A program made the translations under genes and the position numbers. A model generated the notes under the pieces. It was not told the DNA's origin and did not search any database. It saw only the letters and a list, made by a program, of their open reading frames with translations. Positions 1 through 5,110 of a DNA stretch of 9,637 nt are shown piece by piece (the stretch's first letter is position 1; the number at the start of each line of letters is the position of its first letter). Source of the DNA: Pseudomonadota bacterium (GTDB lineage Bacteria; Pseudomonadota; Alphaproteobacteria; Sphingomonadales; Sphingomonadaceae); contig JAEWCK010000389.1 in NCBI GenBank assembly GCA_023390675.1, positions 1-9,637 of the forward strand, given 5' to 3'.

Positions 1-1302
1 GCCTACACCTATGACCGCGCGCGTCACCGGCAGACCGGCGAGACCGGCTATCTGCAGCTGAATGGCCAGCCGTTCGATCCGTTCCCGGTCAACAACGGCC
101 TGGTGGACGTCAACGGCCGCGTGCTGCAGAAGCGCGACCGTCTCTCCTTCGCGATCCTCCAGCAGGTCGCGGGCGAGTATCGCGGCGAGTTCTTCGACGG
201 CCAGATCGTGGTGAACGCGGGCATCCGCGCGCCGTTCTTCCGGCGCAACCTGACCAACTATTGCGCGACGTCGGGCCCGCAGGGCTTCGTCGAGTGCTTT
301 ACGGACGATTCGGCGGCGCTCGCGGCGTATCTGGCGGGTAACCCGACCCAGGCGGCTTCGGGCACGCTGCCCGCGTTCCCGACGCAGGGGCCGCAGCAGC
401 GCGTGTTCAACTACAGCCGGGTGCTGCCGAACATCGGCTACACCTGGTCGCTGACGCCGCAGATCGACGTGTTCGGCAACTATTCGAAGGGTCTGCAGGT
501 CCCGGGCACGGACAACCTGTACAACTCCTTCTACTTCCCGACGACCGCCGAGCAGGCCAATCCGAAGCCGGAGACCACCGACAATTTCGACCTGGGCGTG
601 CGCTACCGTTCGTCGACGCTCCAGGCGCAGTTCTCGGGCTGGTACACCGACTATCACAACCGCCTGGCGTCGTCCTACGATCCGGAGCTCGAGAAATCGA
701 TCTACCGCAACCTCGGCCAGGTGAAGAAGTACGGCTTCGACGGCACGATCGCGTACCAGCCGGTCCGCGAGCTGAGCGTCTATGCCTTCGGCTCGTATCT
801 CCACTCGGAGATCCAGGACAACGTCCTGATCGGTCGCTTCGCCGGTGCGCCGGTGTTCGCGCCGACCGCGGGCAAGCGTGAGGCCGGCGCGCCGGTCTAC
901 ACCTTCGGCGGCGGCTTCCAGGCCGATCTCTCGCCGGTGTCGTTCGGCGTCAACGTGAAGCGCACCGGTCCGCGCTACATCTACGACACCAACGAGCCGG
1001 TGCGTCAGATCGTCGGCGGCACGAGCTACACGGTCTATGGCAACAAGACCCCGGCCTACACGCTCGTCGACCTCAACGCCCGCGTCGACCTGACCTGGGC
1101 GGGGCTGAACAAGCAGACCTATTTCCAGGTCAACGTGCTCAACCTGTTCGACGAGCTCTGGGTCGGCGGCTTCACCGGCAACCTCAACCAGGGCCCGACC
1201 TACAACAACGGAACCGGCGCGCTCACCGGGTACGGCAATGCGCCGAACTCACAGATCGGCTATCCGCGCACGGTGATGGGCTCGCTGGTGGTCGGCTTCT
1301 AG
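1..1302 (+). CDS. TonB-dependent outer-membrane receptor, C-terminal part (5' end outside window)
   Basis: The reading frame is open from base 1 to a TAG at 1300-1302, giving 433 residues without a start, so the plug domain and the first barrel strands lie upstream. What is visible is the C-terminal beta-barrel of a TonB-dependent receptor: alternating polar and aromatic strands (YTWSLTPQIDVFGNYSKG, FDLGVRYRSS, AQFSGWYTDYHNRL), the NPKPETTDNFDLG segment typical of these barrels, a late 'VNVLNLFDELWVGG' motif, and a terminal Phe as expected for BAM-recognised outer-membrane proteins. Such receptors import siderophores, haem, vitamin B12 or oligosaccharides using TonB-ExbBD energy. The substrate cannot be read from this part, although the barrel is reminiscent of FecA-like receptors. 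It is followed at once by a strong terminator, so it is probably the last gene of its transcript. The family call is sure; the substrate is unknown. Confidence 0.93.
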   Translation, partial: AYTYDRARHRQTGETGYLQLNGQPFDPFPVNNGLVDVNGRVLQKRDRLSFAILQQVAGEYRGEFFDGQIVVNAGIRAPFFRRNLTNYCATSGPQGFVECFTDDSAALAAYLAGNPTQAASGTLPAFPTQGPQQRVFNYSRVLPNIGYTWSLTPQIDVFGNYSKGLQVPGTDNLYNSFYFPTTAEQANPKPETTDNFDLGVRYRSSTLQAQFSGWYTDYHNRLASSYDPELEKSIYRNLGQVKKYGFDGTIAYQPVRELSVYAFGSYLHSEIQDNVLIGRFAGAPVFAPTAGKREAGAPVYTFGGGFQADLSPVSFGVNVKRTGPRYIYDTNEPVRQIVGGTSYTVYGNKTPAYTLVDLNARVDLTWAGLNKQTYFQVNVLNLFDELWVGGFTGNLNQGPTYNNGTGALTGYGNAPNSQIGYPRTVMGSLVVGF

Positions 1303-1332
1303 GCCGCCACCGGTCCCCCGGACCAGACAAGG

Positions 1333-1362
1333 CCGCCGCCCCAGCGATGGGGCGGCGGTTTT
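1333..1362 (+). terminator. Rho-independent terminator of the TonB receptor gene
   Basis: There is a perfect 10-bp stem, CCGCCGCCCC (1333-1342) with GGGGCGGCGG (1349-1358), a 6-base loop AGCGAT, and then TTTTGCTTT. It lies 30 bases after the receptor stop. The T-tract is on the plus strand, so it serves the receptor. The same hairpin lies about 10 bases past the stop of the convergent HD gene and may also slow transcription from that side, but it has no proper T-tract there. Confidence 0.9.
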
Positions 1363-1372
1363 GCTTTGGGGA

Positions 1373-1963
1373 TCAGGCCGGCTCGACCGCCTTCGCGTAC
1401 ATGCTGTTCACCGGCCGGGCGAACACGCGTCGCACCATCGGCTCGAAATATTCGAGCGGCTCGCTGGTATAGTCCGGATCGAACGCCGCCTGATCATATT
1501 TCGCGCAGAATTCCGCGCACGCCTCGAAATGCGGATTCCCGCGAAAGGCCTCGCGCGCGTCGCGGTCGAGCCCGAGGAAGTGGAAGAAATAATAGCCCTG
1601 AAAAGCCCCGTGCTGCTGGCAGATCCAGTGAATCTCCTCGCTGACGAAGGGCTTGAGGATCGCGGCGGCGATGTCCGGGTGGTTGTAGGTGCCGAGCGTA
1701 TCGCCGATGTCGTGGAGCAGCGCCATCACGACATAATCCTCACTGCGTCCGTCGCGATGCGCGCGTGTCGCGGTCTGGAGCGAATGTTCGAGCCGGTCGA
1801 CCGGAAAGCCGCCGAAATCGCCGTCGAGCAACCTGAGATGCGCGAGCACGCGATCGGCGAGCCCCGCGGCCATCCCGCGGAACTGGCCGCCGATGATTGC
1901 CCAATCCTCGGCGGTGCCCTCCGTCATCGCCGTGAACTTCGCGCGTTCGCCGCCCTGATCCAT
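1373..1963 (-). CDS. HD-domain metalloprotein (possible phosphohydrolase or PhnZ/MIOX-like oxygenase)
   Basis: This 196-residue soluble protein carries the HD-domain metal ligands in order: H60 (LEHSLQ), H84-D85 (ALLHDIGD), H95 (YNHPD), H118 (CQQHG; H112 is an alternative) and D157 (AKYDQAAFDPDY). HD proteins are usually phosphohydrolases. However, a short HD protein with an extra His in the 'NHPD...' region and a late Asp also recalls the mixed-valent di-iron oxygenases PhnZ and myo-inositol oxygenase, and the sequence alone does not decide. An upstream ATG at 1978 adds five residues, but the ATG at 1963 has the better ribosome site (GGAGAGAG a few bases before it), so I start there. No signal peptide or membrane segment is seen. 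It is convergent with the TonB receptor and divergent from the histidine kinase, so it forms its own transcript. The substrate is unknown. Confidence 0.85.
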   Translation of the reverse strand: MDQGGERAKFTAMTEGTAEDWAIIGGQFRGMAAGLADRVLAHLRLLDGDFGGFPVDRLEHSLQTATRAHRDGRSEDYVVMALLHDIGDTLGTYNHPDIAAAILKPFVSEEIHWICQQHGAFQGYYFFHFLGLDRDAREAFRGNPHFEACAEFCAKYDQAAFDPDYTSEPLEYFEPMVRRVFARPVNSMYAKAVEPA

Positions 1964-1984
1964 GTCTCTCTCCGGCATTTTGAC

Positions 1985-2005
1985 GGCAAGCTACGCAGCT
2001 TTGCC
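1985..2005. promoter_or_regulatory. Inverted repeat in the divergent HD-gene / histidine-kinase promoter region
   Basis: Arms GGCAAGCT (1985-1992) and AGCTTTGCC (1997-2005) pair over 8 bases with one bulged T around the centre ACGC. The repeat sits in the roughly 70-base gap between the divergent HD-domain gene and the LytS-type kinase gene, where an operator for either gene could lie. A TTGACG hexamer at 1980-1985 resembles a -35 box for the plus strand, but I see no convincing -10 at the right distance. Binding by any particular regulator, including the neighbouring LytTR protein, is only inference. Confidence 0.35.
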
Positions 2006-2033
2006 GCGCCTTGTCATGTTTGTTAGAGGGGCC

Positions 2034-2081
2034 ATGTGGCGACCGTCGACCCCAGCACTCCGCTTCTCGGCGCGCGGATGA
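2034..2081 (+). other. Possible 15-codon leader ORF overlapping the kinase start
   Basis: An ATG at 2034 opens a 15-residue frame (MWRPSTPALRFSARG) that ends in TGA at 2079-2081, overlapping the in-frame kinase ATG at 2078 as ATGA. The same GAGGGG ribosome site (2026-2031) could serve this ATG or the kinase GTG at 2036. If the leader is translated, the kinase could start at 2078 by coupling. It may be only a chance frame, as no peptide function is apparent. Confidence 0.25.
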
Positions 2082-3175
2082 AGCGCCCCGCGCTCTTTTC
2101 GCGCCCCTTCTTCGAGGACAAGAGCCGCGCCTTCTGGATGCTCCAGGCGACGGGGTGGAGCGGCTATCTGATTCTGCGCACCGTCTCGTCGATCTCGAAG
2201 GGGATCACGGTTGAGGGCGTGCTGATCCCGATCATCGAATCGATCGTCGGCTATTGCCTGACGCTGCTGCTCTCGACGCTCTACGGCTATTTCCGGCGGC
2301 TGCCGCGGATCACCGGCATATTGCTGACGATCGCCACGCTCGGGGCGGCGACGGCGATCTACGCCGTGCTCAACGCCTTCACCTACAGCTTCATCAAGAT
2401 GGCCGATCCCGGGATCAGCCTCGCCTACGTCCTCACCTTCATCTTCATCAACTTCACCGTGCTCGCCGGCTGGTCGGCGCTCTATTTCGGGATCAACTTC
2501 TATCTGATCGTCGAGGAGCAGATCGATCAGATGCAGGTGCTCGAGAACCAGGCGAGCCACGCGCAGCTGGCGATGCTCCGCTACCAGCTCAACCCGCATT
2601 TCCTGTTCAACACCTTGAATTCGATCTCGACCTTGGTGCTCCTGAAGCAGACCGAGCGCGCCAACATCATGCTGAGCCGCCTTTCGGCTTTCCTGCGCTA
2701 CACGCTCGCCAACGAGCCGACCGCGCACGTCACGCTCGCGCAGGAGGTCGATACGCTCCAGCTCTATCTCGAGATCGAGAAGATGCGATTCGACGAGCGG
2801 CTGCGTCCGCATTTCGACATCGACGCGCGCTGCGCCAGGGCGCGGCTGCCTTCGCTGCTGCTCCAGCCGCTCGTCGAGAATGCGATCAAATATGCCGTCA
2901 CGCCGCAGGAAGAGGGCGCCGACATCACCGTGACGGCTCGGCTCGCCGGAGAACGAGTGCAGATCGCCGTATCCGATACGGGTCCGGGATTGATCGAGGC
3001 CAAGCAGCGGCCGACCCTTTCAACCGGCGTGGGGCTCGCCAATATCAGGGAGCGGCTGGCGCAGGCCTTCGGGCCTGACCATCGTTTCGAGACGCGATCG
3101 GACCCGGGGGGAGGGTTCAGCGTTGAGATCGAGATACCGTTCCAGCTGGACGAACCGAACCGAGAGGCCGCATGA
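2036..3175 (+). CDS. Sensor histidine kinase, LytS/YehU type (His_kinase family)
   Basis: This inner-membrane sensor kinase of 379 residues autophosphorylates and passes phosphate to the LytTR regulator encoded just downstream. About four hydrophobic segments fill residues 33-52, 62-84, 93-117 and 127-158. A short coiled linker (EEQIDQMQVLENQASHAQLAMLR, about 160-182) then leads to the H-box QLNPHFLFNTLNS with the phospho-acceptor His188. ATP-binding boxes follow: N-box LVENAIKYA (279-287), G1 DTGPG (314-318) and G2 GVGLANIRER (331-340). This short NPHFLFN-type kinase without a PAS or HAMP domain is the LytS/YehU/AlgZ layout. The start is uncertain: GTG at 2036 has GAGG about 6 bases upstream, while ATG at 2078 would remove 14 residues and lacks a clear ribosome site of its own. 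The stop overlaps the regulator ATG (ATGA), so the two are translationally coupled. The signal sensed is unknown. Confidence 0.93.
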   Translation: MATVDPSTPLLGARMKRPALFSRPFFEDKSRAFWMLQATGWSGYLILRTVSSISKGITVEGVLIPIIESIVGYCLTLLLSTLYGYFRRLPRITGILLTIATLGAATAIYAVLNAFTYSFIKMADPGISLAYVLTFIFINFTVLAGWSALYFGINFYLIVEEQIDQMQVLENQASHAQLAMLRYQLNPHFLFNTLNSISTLVLLKQTERANIMLSRLSAFLRYTLANEPTAHVTLAQEVDTLQLYLEIEKMRFDERLRPHFDIDARCARARLPSLLLQPLVENAIKYAVTPQEEGADITVTARLAGERVQIAVSDTGPGLIEAKQRPTLSTGVGLANIRERLAQAFGPDHRFETRSDPGGGFSVEIEIPFQLDEPNREAA

Positions 3176-3978
3176 CCATCCGCACCATCCTCGTCGACGA
3201 CGAACCCCTGGCGATCCAAGGGCTCGAGCTCCGCCTGCAGGAGCATGAGGATGTCGAGATCATCGACAAATGCTCCAACGGCCGCGAGGCCATCCGCTCG
3301 ATCAAGACGCACAAGCCCGATCTCGTCTTCCTCGATATCCAGATGCCCGGTTTCGACGGCTTCTCGGTCGTCCAGGGATTGATGGAAGTCGAGCCGCCGC
3401 TCTTCGTTTTCGTGACCGCCTATAGCGACCACGCGATCCGCGCCTTCGAGGCGCAGGCGATGGATTACCTGATGAAGCCGGTCGAGCCGAGCCGGCTCGC
3501 CGATACGCTCGACCGGGTCCGCCAGCGCCTCACCGAGAAGCGCGGCGTGGAGGAAGTCGAGAAATTGAAGGAAGTCCTCGCCGAAGTCGCCCCCGAGGCG
3601 GTCGACGAGATCGCCGCTTCCGCCTCGGACGGCGAGATGGCGTCGAGCCGCTTCGAGAAGCTGATCAACATCAAGGATCGCGGCCAGATCTTCCGCGTCG
3701 ACGTCGACACGATCGAGCGGATCGACGCGGCCGGCGATTACATGTGCATCTACACCGGCGACAACACGCTGATCCTGCGCGAGACGATGAAGGACCTTGA
3801 GAAGCGCCTCGACCCGCGCCGCTTCCAGCGCGTTCACCGCTCGACGATCGTCAATCTCGACCTCGTCCGGCAAGTGAAGCCGCATACCAACGGCGAATGC
3901 TTCCTCGTGCTCGATTCGGGCGCACAGGTGAAGGTCAGCCGCTCGTACCGCGACGTGGTGGCGCGCTTCGTCCACTGA
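3172..3978 (+). CDS. LytTR-family response regulator (REC + LytTR)
   Basis: This cytoplasmic transcription factor of 268 residues is the partner of the preceding kinase. The receiver domain occupies about residues 1-120, with acidic residues D9-D10, phospho-acceptor D55 (VFLDIQMPGFDG), T82 (FVTAYSD) and K102 (YLMKPV). A charged linker (EKRGVEEVEKLKEVLAEV, about 121-140) follows. The LytTR DNA-binding domain covers about 164-268, seen in LINIKDRGQIFRV, IERIDAAGDYMCIYT, the RFQRVHRSTIVNLD signature, and the closing VKVSRSYRDVV. LytTR proteins such as AlgR, LytR and YehT bind direct repeats with a beta-fold rather than a helix-turn-helix. Its ATG overlaps the kinase stop, so expression is coupled. 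No adjacent gene of an obvious regulon is seen, so the target genes cannot be named. A hairpin terminator follows within 10 bases of the stop. Confidence 0.95.
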   Translation: MTIRTILVDDEPLAIQGLELRLQEHEDVEIIDKCSNGREAIRSIKTHKPDLVFLDIQMPGFDGFSVVQGLMEVEPPLFVFVTAYSDHAIRAFEAQAMDYLMKPVEPSRLADTLDRVRQRLTEKRGVEEVEKLKEVLAEVAPEAVDEIAASASDGEMASSRFEKLINIKDRGQIFRVDVDTIERIDAAGDYMCIYTGDNTLILRETMKDLEKRLDPRRFQRVHRSTIVNLDLVRQVKPHTNGECFLVLDSGAQVKVSRSYRDVVARFVH

Positions 3979-3986
3979 TTTCGTCG

Positions 3987-4013
3987 GGCGCCGGGCTTGT
4001 TCCGGCGCCGTTT
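3987..4013 (+). terminator. Probable intrinsic terminator of the LytS/LytTR operon
   Basis: An 8-bp perfect stem, GGCGCCGG (3987-3994) and CCGGCGCC (4002-4009), has a 7-base loop and is followed by GTTTC. It starts 8 bases after the regulator stop. The T-tract is short (three T), so termination may be partial and some read-through into the PEP mutase-like gene is possible. Confidence 0.6.
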
Positions 4014-4028
4014 CGAGATTAGAACAAT

Positions 4029-4043
4029 CCGTGAACATCACGG
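4029..4043 (+). promoter_or_regulatory. Perfect inverted repeat overlapping the ribosome site of the PEP mutase-like gene
   Basis: CCGTGAACATCACGG has 6-bp perfect arms (CCGTGA/TCACGG) around ACA. The right arm runs into the ribosome-binding site GGGAG (4042-4046), which is 6 bases before the ATG at 4053. It could be a repressor operator or an RNA hairpin that hides part of the ribosome site. The GTGA...TCAC arms recall CRP/FNR half-sites, but the spacing of 3 is too short for the usual N6, so I do not name a regulator. Confidence 0.45.
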
Positions 4044-4052
4044 GAGATCGCA

Positions 4053-4820
4053 ATGTCCGCCAGGTTCGACGCCTTCGCCGCGCTTCACGTTCCGGGCGAT
4101 CCCCTGATCCTGTTCAACGTCTGGGATGCAGGCAGCGCACGCGTCGTCGCCAAGGCCGGCGCGAAGGCCGTCGCGACCGGCAGCGCTTCGGTCGCCACTG
4201 CGAACGGCTATGACGATGCCGAAAGCCTGCCGCTCGACCTCGCGCTCGCCAATGCCGAACGCGTGGTGCGCGCAGTCGACCTGCCCGTCTCGATCGACTT
4301 CGAGGGCGGCTATGCCGTCGAGCCGGGCCAGGTCGGAGCGAATGCCGCGAAACTCGCCGCCACTGGCGCGATCGGCTGCAATTTCGAGGACCAGATCGTC
4401 GCCACGCACGGTACAGCCGGCAGGGCGATGCACGATGCCGCCGAACAGGCTGCACGGATCGCCGCGATCCGCCTCGCTACCGGAAGCGCCTTCTTCCTCA
4501 ACGCGCGCACCGACATCTTCCTGATCGCGCCTGCGGGGGAGCACGACGCCGCCAAGGCCGATGCAGCGATCGAGCGCGGCAAGGCCTATGCCGATGCCGG
4601 CGCGAGCGGCTTCTTCGTCCCCGGCCTCGCCGATCTCGCGCTGCTCGAACGCGTGGTGAAGGCGGTGCCGCTGCCCGTGAACTTCATGGCCTTTCCCGGC
4701 GCACCCGACGCCAAGGCAGTCGCGGCGACGGGCGTCGCGCGGATCAGCCACGGCCCCTTCCCGTACATGGCGGCGTTCAAATCCTTCGAGGACGCGGCGC
4801 GGGCGGCGTTTGCCGGGTAG
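4053..4820 (+). CDS. Isocitrate lyase/PEP mutase superfamily enzyme
   Basis: A cytosolic TIM-barrel enzyme of 255 residues from the superfamily that makes or breaks C-C or P-C bonds next to a carboxylate (PEP mutase, 2-methylisocitrate lyase, oxaloacetate decarboxylase). Visible motifs: FNVWDAGSAR (21-30), the Mg-binding strand SIDFEGGYA with D82 and E84 (80-88), GCNFEDQ with E112-D113 (108-114), and FLNARTD with R152 (148-154). The lid segment after FEDQ reads IVATHGTAGRAMH. It has no KKCGH motif, so the catalytic Cys of true isocitrate and methylisocitrate lyases is missing and those activities are unlikely. The protein belongs to the short subfamily usually annotated only as 'isocitrate lyase/phosphoenolpyruvate mutase family', with no settled reaction. 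The ATG at 4053 has GGGAG 6 bases upstream. Its TAG stop touches the stop of the convergent DUF3297 gene. Superfamily sure, substrate unknown. Confidence 0.92.
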   Translation: MSARFDAFAALHVPGDPLILFNVWDAGSARVVAKAGAKAVATGSASVATANGYDDAESLPLDLALANAERVVRAVDLPVSIDFEGGYAVEPGQVGANAAKLAATGAIGCNFEDQIVATHGTAGRAMHDAAEQAARIAAIRLATGSAFFLNARTDIFLIAPAGEHDAAKADAAIERGKAYADAGASGFFVPGLADLALLERVVKAVPLPVNFMAFPGAPDAKAVAATGVARISHGPFPYMAAFKSFEDAARAAFAG

Positions 4821-5093
4821 CTATTCGGAGGCGCCTTCTTCCGCTTCGCCCTCGGCAGGGCGCTCGAACCACGCCTCGACCGGGCCGGTGAGCTTGATCG
4901 TCAGCGGGTTGCCCTTGCGATCGACCTTGTTGCCGAGCGCGACGCGGATCCAGCCTTCGGAAATGCAATATTCCTCGACGTCGCGGCGCTCCTGCCCCTT
5001 GAAGCGGATGCCGATGCCGCGCTCGAGATGCTCGCGCTGGAAATGCGGGCTGTGCTGGTTGACCGAGAGCCGGTCGGGAGGAGTGTCGCTCAT
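4821..5093 (-). CDS. DUF3297 family protein
   Basis: A small acidic-tailed soluble protein of 90 residues that matches what I know of DUF3297: an N-terminal DTPPDRLSVNQHSPHF block, then ERGIGIRFKG, the signature VEEYCISEGWIRVALG, and DRKGNPLTIKLTGPVEAWF. The tail is Glu-rich (AEGEAEEGASE). The family is short and widespread in Proteobacteria, and its function is not established. I chose the ATG at 5093 because AAAGGAG lies 6 bases before it and the family start MSDTPPDRLS begins there; a TTG at 5114 would add seven residues and overlap the upstream stop. It lies 17 bases after the flavoprotein gene on the same strand and almost certainly shares its transcript. On the other side its TAG directly abuts the TAG of the convergent gene, leaving no intergenic base. 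Confidence 0.9.
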   Translation of the reverse strand: MSDTPPDRLSVNQHSPHFQREHLERGIGIRFKGQERRDVEEYCISEGWIRVALGNKVDRKGNPLTIKLTGPVEAWFERPAEGEAEEGASE

Positions 5094-5110
5094 GGGCGGC
5101 TCCTTTGCCG

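Noticed and set aside
1361..2026. Plus-strand 221-codon frame opposite the HD gene
   Set aside because: It is a shadow of the HD-domain gene, starts inside the terminator T-tract, and has no recognisable motif.
2764..4053. Minus-strand 429-codon frame opposite the LytTR regulator
   Set aside because: It is antisense to the kinase 3' end and the regulator, which have unmistakable motifs; its composition is that of a GC-rich shadow.
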